Shown: positions 10,553-22,900 of the stretch, one piece after another | How the letters are laid out: every line of letters starts with the position of its first letter | Position numbering within the stretch: position 1 is the first letter of the stretch | Source: Littorina saxatilis | Taxonomy: Eukaryota > Mollusca > Gastropoda > Littorinimorpha > Littorinidae | Direction of reading: 5' to 3' | Assembly (NCBI RefSeq): GCF_037325665.1 | Contig: NC_090245.1 | Location: 71,458,126 to 71,522,125 of the forward strand | DNA length: 64,000 bases | The notes under the pieces: generated by a model | Database searches by the model: none | Told to the model about the DNA's origin: nothing | The model's input: only the letters and a program-made list of their open reading frames with translations | Made by a program: the position numbers and the translations under genes

Positions 10553-11398
10553 GAAAAAAACAAAACTTGTCTCGATTCCTGTGACCATTCCTGCTCAGGG
10601 CTCTCATGGTGACCTTGGTCCCAGTGTTCCTGTTCCAGCCATCCCTGAATATTCTGCTGCCAGCCTGGGATGCTCCAGGGGGGTCGACAAAAGGACGCAG
10701 TGGCGGTCTGCTCTCTGAGGAGACGCTCACTCAGTCTGGCTCCGCGACTTAACAGTCAGTGTCGTAAGTAGAGGGCTTAGTAGGTAGCGGTGCCTGTGTC
10801 CCTTGCCAGGAACAGGACCAATACTGAAGACCGTCGAAGTGACTCAGCAGCAGTGCAGTGTCATCTTCCGAGGGTAGCCTACCGCAGCGGCCTGGCATCC
10901 TTCCCTGGAGTGTCTGTAAAATTAGTGAGGGTGCCCAGGTGTCTGACCAACACTGGGGGCTCATTGATTCGACAAAGTCTGGCGGCGGAACGAAGTTCAG
11001 GGGTGGATATTGCAGTGAGTGCTGGGACAGGGCGGCGTGGGAGCATACTGGGAGAAGGAACAAGCGTCGGGACAAGCAACAAAAAAAGAGAATGAAACTA
11101 TATAAAATAAATACATAGAAAAGAAGAGGGAAAAAAAAGAAAAAAAAGGGAGGAGAAGAAGAAAAGAGAAAGAGAGAAAAGGAAAAAAGAAAGAGGAAGA
11201 GTAGAGAGAAGAGATGAGAGTGAAGAGGAGAAAGAGGAAGAGAAGAGGAGGAGAAAGGGGGAAAAAAAAAGAAAAAAAAAGTGCTTTTTCGCACACGTAG
11301 TTTTCCGCTTGCAGTGCTCCACTCGGACAACCGCGGTTGGGTGGCAAAGCGGTGATCCGACTGTCAGTGTGACCACCACGAGTCCATGAAACTGGCTT
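10553..11398. repeat. probable dispersed-repeat body with a purine-rich tract; LAS2 3' UTR region
   Basis: Sequence directly after the SINE looks repetitive in character, but no second copy is in this window. From about 11100 to 11280 it is nearly pure purine on the + strand (GA- and A-rich), generating long but meaningless Ser/Phe/Leu-rich frames on the - strand. The segment lies immediately 3' of the LAS2 stop codon, so at least part is likely 3' UTR of that gene. Confidence 0.35.
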
Positions 11399-11486
11399 CT
11401 AGTCTTCATGACCTGTGGCAGAAGCCAGTGACGGGTTTGTTCCTGTCTGTACCAGTGTCTTCAGGCGTCCCAAATGAACCAGTGCT
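11399..11486 (-). CDS. LAS2 exon 7 (C-terminus)
   Basis: Too short for an open-frame scan. Acceptor TTTTCAG precedes 11486; the first base completes Arg911; the reading ends ATGHED and stop TAG at 11401-11399. It encodes ALVHLGRLKTLV, part of the conserved C-terminal helix. Confidence 0.87.
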
Positions 11487-14400
11487 CTGAAAACACAAAG
11501 AAACCACCAGTGTGATGACTGATTTGAACCATACCTGCCTGTTGATTGTTAAGTATGTTCTGTATAAAATGTACAGTTGAGGGGTTCAGTATATTTTCAT
11601 AAACTACAACACCTGGTTAAAGAAAAAACAAGTCGCGTAAGGCGAAATAACAACATTTAGTCAAGCTATCGAACTCACAGAATGAAACTGAACGCACTGC
11701 TTTTTTCACCAAGACCACATACTCGTAGTTTCGTCAGTCCACCACTCGTGGCAAAGGCAGTGAAATCGACAAGCCATGCAGAATAGTGCGGTAGTGGTCG
11801 CGCTGTGCAGGATAACACGCTTTTCTGTATGTCTATTCTTTTTAGCTTACTGAGTTTGTTTTTAATCCAAACATATCATATCTATATGTTTTTGGAATCA
11901 GGAACCGACAAGGAATAAGATGAAATTGTTTTTAAATCGATTTCGGAAAATTAATTTTAATCATAATTTTCATATTTTTAATTTTCAGAGCTTGTTTGTA
12001 ATCCAAATATAACATATGTATATGTTTTTGGAATCAGAAAATGACGAAGAATAAGATGAAATTATTTTTGGATCGTTTAATAAAAAAATAATTTTAATTA
12101 CAAGTTTCCGATTTTTAATGACCAAACTCATTCATTAGTTTTTAAGCCACCAAGCTGTAATGCAATACCAAAGTCCGGCCTTCGTCAAAGATTGCTTTGC
12201 CAAAATTTCAATCAACTTGATTGAAAAATGAGGGTGTGACAGTGCCGCCTCAACTTTTACAAAAAGCCGGATATGACGTCATCAAAGGTATTTATAAAAA
12301 AAAAGAAAAAAACATCCGGGGATATCATTCCCAGGAACTCTCATGTCAAATTTCATAAAGATCGGTCCAGTAGTTTAGTCTGAATCGCTCTACACACACA
12401 CACGCACAGACACACACACACATACACCACGACCCTCGTCTCGATTCCCCCTCTATGTTAAAATATTTAGTCAAAACTTGACTAAATGTAAAAATGTACA
12501 GTGAACCCCCCCCCCCCCCCCTTTAAGACCTTTAAAATGTCCACCCTTTAAGACCTTACTTTTTCAGATTTTCTGTTCATGACCTCTGTAAATTTACCTC
12601 CATTTAATTGAAACTCCCTCCTTCTTAAAACCTGATTTTCTCATATTTGTTCAGGCCTTAAAAAGAGGTTTTCACTGTATAGTTTAACTCAAACAGGAGT
12701 AATCATTTTTTTATTATTTCCCCTCAGTTACTGAGTGATTTAGCTCCAGCATCACACTGACCTTTCCAAAGACTGTCCCCCAGGCTCCACTTCAAAGTCA
12801 TAGTCCTTCAGGGCAGGGATCAACTCTGATGCTTCTCCATTCTGTCAGCACAAATAAGGCCATTGTCAACAGAAAACATTTGTATCATCACAACTTTATA
12901 AAGAAATCAGCGTGCAAAGAGAGAATTAATAGTTTAAAGTTGTTAACACATTTGTGACATCAACTCTTCTTCTTCATCCTCAAACCTTGAAATGAATTAA
13001 TAGTTTAAAGTTGTTAACACATTTGTGACATCAACTCTTCTTCTTCATCCTCAAACCTTGAAATGAATTAATAGTTTAAAGTTGTTAACACATTTGTGAC
13101 ATCAACTCTTCTTCTTCATCCTCAAACCTTGAAATGAATTAATAGTTTAAAGTTGTTAACACATTTGTGACATCAACTCTTCTTCTTCATCCTCAAACCT
13201 TGAAATGAAGTAAAAAGACCAAAAAATACTGAACTCACGTGTGAACGAAGATTACGAAACAAATAACTGAGCGACGTTAGAGTTGAAACATGGTTTATAT
13301 TAGTTTTTTACTCTTCGCTAACACGTTCAGAATATTTTGGTCTTTTTATTTATCGCTCTCACGCGCAGTCACCACTGTTCTTCTGCTTGAAATAAAGTGA
13401 AATCACGTATAACTAGGGTAATGACTAACACTGTTCTTTATCATAATAGGAACAGTACACATATAGTTCATGCATTTCAGCTTCTCTTCTCTCACTCACT
13501 AACACATTTTTTTTCTCAATTTTTACGTCTTCCCAAAAGTGACCAGACCTGCCAACCCTTGTGAAGCCTCAAACGTAGCAATTTAGAATGTTTTTTGCAA
13601 TTTTCAGCGTAACAAATGGTGTTTAGGTGTAGCATTTTCTAAGATGTATTCCCACATATGCATTTACGCCATCTTGAACAAGTATAGACATTTTTAATAA
13701 AGTTTCAAGAGAATGCAGGAACATAAAAAGGCCCAATAGAGAGTATCTGCAGTGCCACTTTTCAGTGCAGACAATGTTTCATGACCCATGTTCTGACCGC
13801 TACATGGACTGTGAAGCAGAAATGAGTACCAGGACTCACAAACAGAGGAAACTGTTGCATGCTTGAGATTATTTGTTTAAGCGTAGCAATCTTGGCGTAG
13901 CAATTGCTCTTAAAACGTTGGCAGCTCCGAGTGACTGACCTGATGCAGAGGCTGAGAGGCAGACGGTGTGTTGGTGGAGGTCTCCTCAGTCTGCAGACGG
14001 AACAACATCTGTTTCAGGGCCTCCATGCTGCCCGGCTGCTGCCCGCCGCTCAGTGTTGGTGACTCTGGACGCATCTAAAACAAAAATACAAGCTTGGGAA
14101 ATTAGAAAATGGTACAGTATACTCTGTGCTTCTTCTTGTACACAAATTAAACATGGGATAATTCAAAACTAAAAGAAAACACAACAGAAACGAGTTTGGG
14201 TAAAATCTTCATCAAATTTTCGGCAGCCCCTTGCTGACTTCTTCAGAATGGTAATGAGAATGAGCAAGTAAGGAATGACTGCACGTGATGTATAGCGTGT
14301 TGTCATGATAGAAAGTACGTCATGGGATAATTCATTCAAGAATGTCTGTATCATGCATACACAATATAGGAATGTGTCATTTTTCACTTCTTACGTTGCC

Positions 14401-16914
14401 CCGATGCAGTGGTGGCTACTTTCCACCAGCTCTCTTTCAATTTTAAGTTTCAGATTTAAATGATACAGCAGGAGAAAGAACACGCCTGTGATATGGGTCA
14501 GAGCTAGAAAAAAGCCGTCATGAACTGTTTTTCATTCAAAGGGGAGCTAGTAGTGATGACCACAGTAGACATTTGTCAAAGGGCTGCTACAATGTGGAGG
14601 TTTAATTTGTGCAAATGCATAGCTGGCAAAGCTTGCCAGAACAGGCAGAAAAACAAATGTATTGATCAACAATTGTACAGTGGAATCCGGGTACAACGAA
14701 TCTCAAGGGAGATACATTTTAGTTCGTTATATCAGTAAATCGCTGTAAAGTGTTCAACCCTAAATGGCCTCAAGACAAGTTTTCCCACTCACCTTCAAAT
14801 AATCGTCCCATCGATCTTTCCTTTGAGAGTACAATCTCTGCATGCTTCATAATATAATCCATAGAGAGGCATTGTTCAAATGTTCACTTTACTGTAATTT
14901 TAGAAGTAACATTTAAAAAGTCGTGTAAAAGCATGTACGGTATTTTCCGGGTCATAAGGCGGGATTTTTTTTCCTCGAGTGTATCAAAATAGAAAAAAAC
15001 CAAAGAGACCGCCTGAGTACCAGTCAAACAACTTGTGATAATGCATGTTTCAGCTGAGACATCAAAGAGACCGCCCTATAGATTAAACTGTCACTGACCC
15101 CGTGCAGGAAGTGTTTCCTCTCTCATATGACAGGGGAACCACCTCTCATAGCTAAAACTGGGTCATTGACCTGTGTGTGTGTGTGTGTTCATTTTGTGCA
15201 CATGTGTTAGTGTTACTGTTTGTGTGTGTGTGTGTTTGTGTGTGTGCGCGCGTGCATGAGTCTGTACTCGTGTGTGTGTGTGTGTGTGTTTGTGTGTGTG
15301 TAAGAAAGAAAGAGAGAGATAGGGAGGGATAGAGAGAGAGAGAGTGTATGTGTGTGTGTGTGTGTGTGTGAATGTCTGAAGAGTACTCGGGTCCAGCGCG
15401 AGCGTTTTTTTTTTTTATAGACACTGACCTTCTTCCCAGGGGTCACCGCGCGAGAGAAAAAGACTACAGGGAGGCATTGACGTCAAAGACTTTCGACGGT
15501 GACGTAATTACGTCACTATTCTTGGTTTACGGTACCATTCCGCGGCTTTGCTACGAGTATGCCATAGTCTTGGTTGGCCGAAATCTTGCACCGTTCGTTG
15601 TAGCCTTGTGACTTTTAGAGACAAAACTGCTCTGGGGGGATGAAAACGTGTTTGTTATAAGAGGGGTTCGTTATGCAAATGAGTTCAAAAGGTTTGTTGT
15701 AGCCCGAAAGTAACAAGTAAGAAATAGAAGGCTGTCTGCCGGGAAATCAATGGCAGTTCGTTAAAAGCGGGATTTCGTTATACCCAGGTTCGTTATAGCT
15801 GGACTCCACTGTATTAATAAAGAGAAAAGTGAACACTTACAGCTGAAGCCTGAGCTTTACCCGAACAGGAACTGTCAACATGCACTGGTGCCTTGCTGCA
15901 AACAACAAACCACAGAACTTTATAGGTGACCACAAGTAATACATGCTGCAGACAATTGAGAGTTAGATTAGATACAATTAAGCAAATTTCTCTCTTTAGT
16001 CCTTGTCAGATTATATCTGAAATGTTCTTAATGCAATACACATGTGTGATCTAAAAGGTTGGATCATTTAGTGATGTAAGAATTCATCTCATTCAACCAA
16101 ACTAAGAATTTACTTCTTTTGTGAACCAAAGGCACATGAACAAAAGTACAAACAAGAAGGGCAAAGCCCATACGACTCACATGCTTTACACATTTTTCCT
16201 ACCAAAATACATGTGACCTTGACCCAAGGTCAAGGTCATCCAAGGTCATGCAACACAAAGCTGTTAATTCAAGACATAGGAAGTACAATGGTGCTTATTG
16301 GCTCTTTCTACCATGAGATATGGTCACTTTTAGTGGTTCACTACCTTATTTTGGTCACATTTCATAAGGGTCAAAGTGACCTTGACCTTGATCATATGTG
16401 ACCAAATGTGTCTCATGATGAAAGCATAACATGTGCCCCACATAATTTTTAAGTTTGAAACAGTTATCTTCCATAGTTCAGGGTCAAGGTCACTTCAAAA
16501 TATGTATACAATCCAACTTTGAAGAGCTCCTGTGACCTTGACCTTGAAGCAAGGTAAACCAAACTGGTATCAAAAGATGGGGCTTACTTTGCCCTATATA
16601 TCATATATAGGTGAGGTATTGAATCTCAAAAACTTCAGAGAAAATGGGAAAAATATGAAAAATAGCTGTTTTTTAGGCAACATTTATGGCCCCTGCGACC
16701 TTGACCTTGAAGCAAGGTCAAGATGCTATGTATGTTTTTTGGGGCCTTGTCATCATACACCATCTTGCCAAATTTGGTACCGATAGACTGAATAGTGTCC
16801 AAGAAATATCCAACGTTAAAGTTTTCCGGACGGACGGACGGACGGACGGACGACTCGGGTGAGTACATAGACTCACTTTTGCTTCGCATGTGAGTCAAAA
16901 AGAGAGAGAGAGAG

Positions 16915-16976
<62 letters not shown>

Positions 16977-19900
16977 CTCATCTATCACTTTAACAAAAAG
17001 TTAGCAACACTGTCAGAATGTATGGTCAGTTTAAAATAAAAATGTTACATTCAACAACAGCATGCCTTTTCCCCAATCAAACTCAAAAGATGCAGAAATA
17101 TTGCTATTCTGATCTAGACACGTCGGCATTATACTTGTCTCGTCAAAATATCAGACCCTATTAATTGCTACGCTGAAAACACAAATCGCTGTTAATCTCT
17201 TCTTCCTCCCTTCATCAAAACAAGGCCAGGCGGGATTTAACCCTCAGGAGCCTGTTATGAAACAGGAGCAAGTCTACTTTGAGTGTTTGATTTGTTGATA
17301 GAGTTTGATAAGAAGTCTTTTGAGTGATAATATATTTATGTGATAGTGAAATTAATTATTATAAGGTACAGTATGATAGAGTCAAGTTGTTTGACACATT
17401 TAAAGATTAAAAAACAGAAAGAAAGAACAAGAAGGGCAAAGCCCATACGACTCACATGCTTGACCTTGACATGACCTTGACCTTCAGGGTCAAGGTCAAA
17501 TAACTAAACCTAGCAATGACATCATACACTAAGAACTGCTTTACACATTTTTCCTACCAAAATACATGTGACCTTGACCCAAGGTCAAGGTCATCCAAGG
17601 TCATGCAACACAAAGCTGTTAATTCAAGACATAGGAAGTACAATGGTGCTTATTGGCTCTTTCTACCATGAGATATGGTCACTTTTAGTGGTTCACTACC
17701 TTATTTTGGTCACATTTCATAAGGGTCAAAGTGACCTTGACCTTGATCATATGTGACCAAATGTGTCTCATGATGAAAGCATAACATGTGCCCCACATAA
17801 TTTTTAAGTTTGAAACAGTTATCTTCCATAGTTCAGGGTCAAGGTCACTTCAAAATATGTATACAATCCAACTTTGAAGAGCTCCTGTGACCTTGACCTT
17901 GAAGCAAGGTAAACCAAACTGGTATCAAAAGATGGGGCTTACTTTGCCCTATATATCATATATAGGTGAGGTATTCAATCTCAAAAACTTCAGAGAAAAT
18001 GGGGAAAATGTGAAAAATAGCTGTTTTTTAGACAACATTCATGGCCCCTGCGACCTTGACCTTGAAGCAAGGTCAAGATGCTATGTATATTTTTTGGGGC
18101 CTTGTCATCATACACCATCTTGCCAAATTTGGTACTGATAGACTGAATAGTGTCCAAGAAATATCCAACGTTAAAGTTTTCCGGACGGCCGGACGGACGG
18201 CCGGACGGACGGACGACTCGGGTGAGTACATAGACTCACTTTTGCTTCGCATGTGAGTCAAAAAACACACAAGGCTAGCATGCATTATCACCATCCAGTC
18301 AGTGAGAATGCAACTTACAAGGAAGGCATCATGGCTTCCCAGGGTCTGTCTCCATCCAGCAGATCTTGGTCAGCCTCATGACCGAGCCCTGTTGCTCCTT
18401 GTTGCGTCAGTCCCAGCCCTCTGCTCTGTCTGGCCGGTGTCAGCGTCGGGTCATCCAGGCACAGCTTGCTGGCTGTTAGACATACACAGCACAGCATCTT
18501 ACAAACTGCTGTTTTCTTTCAGCTTACACCATGCTGGAACCAACATGTTCTGTAGTTTAGTAGTTTGGTGTGTCAAAAAGCCTGACGCTTCTGCTTCCTT
18601 CTGCAAAAATGTTAAGGCTAAAAATAAATTAATTTTTTCTGATTCCCCAACCGACCCTATTTTTTTCTCACAACTTTTTGTGACCCTTCAAAAAAACAAA
18701 ATTAACATTAGAAAAGACAAAATTCAATTTTAAAGACTTTACAAGAAAAGTTACTCTTCTTCAACATCCAGGGGGGAAGAAAACATGCAAGATTTCTCGC
18801 CAATAAAAAGCCACATGCACCTTTGTTGGTAAAAGACAAACTTCAGTCAAAAAACAAATAACAAAACAAAAACAAAAGTAACCGAAAGAAATCAACCCAA
18901 ATTTTTTTGGGTCTTTTCACTGGAAACAACATGTTATTTTTTGTTTTGTTTTGCCTAACGTAAATCACTTAATGATCACAAAAAGGCTAAACTTTCAGTT
19001 AATAAATTTCAGTTTAACTTTAAAAGCACTTGCATGCTTATTTTGATACCCTCATAGAATAGCAATTCAATATATATTTGTGTCAGTTATCTTTACCTGC
19101 CAGTTTGTCTGTCACACAGAGAGAGACACACAAAAAAGGTAGGGAGGTTCTTTGTGTACCATGAGCATGGCATAAATATCCTCAGCCATTTTAACAATAG
19201 CTGACAATCACAAGCAAAACAATATTTGAGTCTGCCCCCTTATCTTACTGCAGTAACCCTGTTCCAAAGGCACATAAATCTCACACCCATATATCATACC
19301 CAGTCACCTGACAGAGACTGGGCCACACCACAAAGACAGGCTAGGGTGGATCAGAACTGGCTTGGAGTTTTAAGCCTTTGTAGACACAGCTTTTCAAAGC
19401 AGGAATTTTGAGTGCATGAAACAAGGATCTCTTTGATAAGCTCCAGATCATCTTCTAAGAATCAAGATAAAATATATCATGTCAACAGTCACACAAGGGA
19501 ATTTCTGCAAAGCCACAAAGCTACCACTGTCTTTGCAATGCACAAACTTCAATCTTTCATGTTCCGACACGTCACAAAATAAAATGAAGTAAAGTGGGGT
19601 TTATCAACGCAGTGTACAAACGTTTGGTTGTCCAAAGTTGTGATTGATGAATGTATTTTATTCCTTCTGAAATATCAAGCGTTCATGCGATTTACTGATG
19701 AGAAATCAGTGCTGTCAATCAGAACAGGAGCAGCACATAATTCACTCTAGTTCTTGCACAGCATGCTACACTTAGGCCTAAAAAAAAAATAGGTGTGGTT
19801 ACGGTAACCCGACCTACCCTATTTTTAGGGGCCGACCCTATAACTTTTTATTACATTTGTAAAAAAAAACACCCCAAAAACCAAGAAAACGAGTGCAGAA

Positions 19901-22900
19901 AACGCAATGAAAGCGAAAGCGCACGAGTCGTACACTTATTTCCCTGTCAAGTAGGTATAATTTGTACACATTAGAAAAAAAAGTTTTAAAAAAAAAAGTG
20001 ATTGCCTACCTGCCTACCCTATTTTTTTTGGCTATGTTACCATAACCACACCTATTTTTTTTTTTTTGCCTTATACTTATTTACTACCCGTTATGTATGT
20101 TAGTATGTAGGATAGCAATGAAGGAGCACGATACACAGGCAAACTTAATTGATTTTCTCAACACCTGGATGAATGAAAGATCATCTATTTTTGTCATTCA
20201 TCTATCAATCTTATTATTTATTTATTTATCTATTATTTTTCATTTTTAACTAATCTTTTCAGGTAATCAATTATCAACCAAGTGAACAACAGTCTTTTTA
20301 CACAAGTACCCCATTACAATTCTTTGACCAAGTTTCAAATAAAGATCTCATTTATAGTTATTCATCTATAGTTAACAAGCAAATAAACAAACACAGCAAA
20401 CAAATAGGGATATCCACTTAGACATACGTTGCGGATAGATTTCTTTCCAAGCACACAACAAATTGCGAACAAAAAACATGATGTATAATAACGAGCCAAA
20501 GGCACAGAGAGAATACTTACACAGATTGCTGTCTCTGGGTATTGGACTTGCCCCAGTGACATCCGATAGCACACCAATTTGTCGACCAATGCCGTTGATG
20601 GAATCCACACTGGAGCACCGCGGAATCCATCCCGTCCCACGATTCGTTCTCCCAGTCTCCACATTACCATTCACACCTGACAGATACCTGTCCATGGAAC
20701 GCTTGGCCTCCGCAGAATCTTTACACACTTTTTTGCGTAGAATGGACGCAGAACTATCCGCTCCAACTGACGAACTCAAGTTTGTCACGTCAACACCTGC
20801 GAGATCCTGATGAAACCGGTTCATGGATAGCGGAGGTTTGCTCCTGTCCGCATCTCTTCTCTGCCCGACACTGTTTCTCAAAGCACTGCTTACGCCACTG
20901 AAGCTGTTGTTCCGAGAAACTCTGGCAGGGCGTCTCCCACGATGTTGAGGGTCATCACTGAAGGACACCTTGTGTTTGCTGGGACTAGTGACCAGGTCGG
21001 AGAAGCTCAAGCCAGGCCCTGCGTAGGACAGATCAGTGGCTGACGAGTTGTCATTTGGGTCCATGATGCCGACACCAGCCATCCTCCTCAGCCCCGTCAC
21101 AGCCAGCGTTTCAGCAGCATCACGCAAGTCCTGGGTGTCCACACTGGATGCTATGTCCGACTGGTCAAGTCCATTCACCCAGCTAGGAGCATGGCGTCCT
21201 CCTGTAGCACCCCTCTCTGAGAAGATGGTATCTTCCAAATTTGCTGCGCCTGATCCATTGGTTCTTTGTTTAGGGCTGGGTGGTACAAGTTCCTCAATCC
21301 AACTGGGAGGACCTGTGGGTCTTTGTTTTGTCTCTTTCTTTTCTGTGGTAGAGTCGGAGAATGCAGGGGCTTTGAGGTTTTGCAACCGTTTCAAGATATC
21401 CTGAGAGTCTGACAGGAGAGATGTACTTTGGTTCAAATCGTGGAGAGCTTTATCCTCCCACAGTGAGGACTGGGGCCCCAGACTGTCCACTGAACGCCGT
21501 CGCCCTGTGTCACGCAGAGAGTGCTGCTCTACTGAGCTGGGCACAGGGCCCACACTGCGCGATCGAGTGTGATGGGCGGGTGTGTAGTAGGAATACCTGT
21601 GGCGACTTCTCCCCTCTCTACCTGCCCCCACAACACCAGCAGCCTCAGCAGCACTATAAGGGTTGATGGAGAGTAGGATGTCTGTGTTGAGACTGCCAAT
21701 GTCACTCACACAGCGAGGGCTGACCAGAGGGTCCGACTTGATGTTCTCCAGAAGCTGGCCTGACCGGTTCAAGGCGTCCTCAACTGCAAGTGCAAAATAA
21801 GGCAACAAAATACAGTGGTGATAGGATATGCCATAGTGACAAGCAGAAAGCGTTCCTAGACTGCATGTACTCTTCCACTAGCACTGATCCCTCATCAGGA
21901 AGAAGTCATATATTCTTATTTCCAACTTTCCCTTTTCAAATTATTCACATTTTGCACTTGCTTCAGGCAATTTCATTTTTATTCCTTCCTGTTCTTTTTT
22001 GTCCCCCACCCCCATTCCCTTTGTCTGATTTTTAAAATTATTCATCAACGTAGAAACCAAAGAAATACTAATGATCAATGTATTCAGTCCACTAATTGCA
22101 AAGGTTGTAGGATAGTGTACGTATTCTTTCCTGATGCATACTCAGGAATAAATGCTTTCTTCTTCCTGCAGTAATTATGACTGACAAAGTAGTAAAACAA
22201 CAGACAATATCCCTTCATAAATGAGGGTAGGGTTACCATGCACAAGTACATTTTAAGACCCCCTAATTTAAGACTCCCCTCTGGGCGGGGATGTAGCTCA
22301 GTCGGTAGCGCGCTGGATTTGTATCCAGTTGGCCACTGTCAGCGTGAGTTCGTCCCCACGTTCGGCGAGAGATTTATTTCTCAGAGTCAACTTTGTGTGC
22401 AGACTCTCCTCGGTGTCCGAACACCCCCGTGTGTACACGCAAGCACAAGACCAAGTGCGCACGAAAAAGATCCTGTAATCCATGTCAGAGTTCGGTGGGT
22501 TATAGAAACATGAAAATACCCAGCATGCTTCCTCCGAAAACGGCGTATGGCTGCCTAAATGGCGGGGTAAAAAACGGTCATACACGTAAAATTCCACTCG
22601 TGCAAAAAACACGAGTGTACGTGGGAGTTTCAGCCCACGAACGCAGAAGAAGAAGAAGAAGAAGAAGACTCCCCTCCCTTTTAAGAACCTGCTTTCTCAG
22701 ATTTTCAGTTCATAACCTGTGTAAATTTACCCCCATTTTAAGACTCCCCTCCCTTTTAAGAACCTGCTTTCTCAGATTTTCGGTTCATAGCCTCTGTAAA
22801 TGTACCCCCATTTTAAGACTTCCTCCTTTTTAAGACCTGATTTGTTCAGATTGTTGGAGGTCTTGAGGTTCCACTGTACCAGTATTCCCATTTGATTTCA

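Larger units (their letters stand above)
14678..15811. mobile_element. pogo/Tigger-like element with nested insertion (LAS2 intron 4)
   Basis: Left TIR CAGTGGAATCCGGGTACAAC, right TIR GCTGGACTCCACTG, flanked by TA (14676-14677 and 15812-15813). Sub-terminal TAACGAA-type motifs are repeated at both ends, as in pogo-like elements. No transposase frame remains. The centre is occupied by a fragment of the CCGGGT/GCGCC element and long GT runs. Its right end is only 29 bp from LAS2 exon 4. Confidence 0.75.

Noticed and set aside
10749-11409. Long Ser/Phe/Leu-rich frames on the - strand
   Set aside because: Read through a purine-rich tract; overlaps the LAS2 stop region and has no domain.
12923-13207. 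CRISPR-like array
   Set aside because: Contiguous 71-bp tandem units without spacers in an intron of an animal gene.
22282-22360. tRNA-Thr(TGT) gene
   Set aside because: Head of a SINE: it continues into a body and a GAA tail, with a target-site duplication around the whole unit, and lacks a proper 3' acceptor strand.
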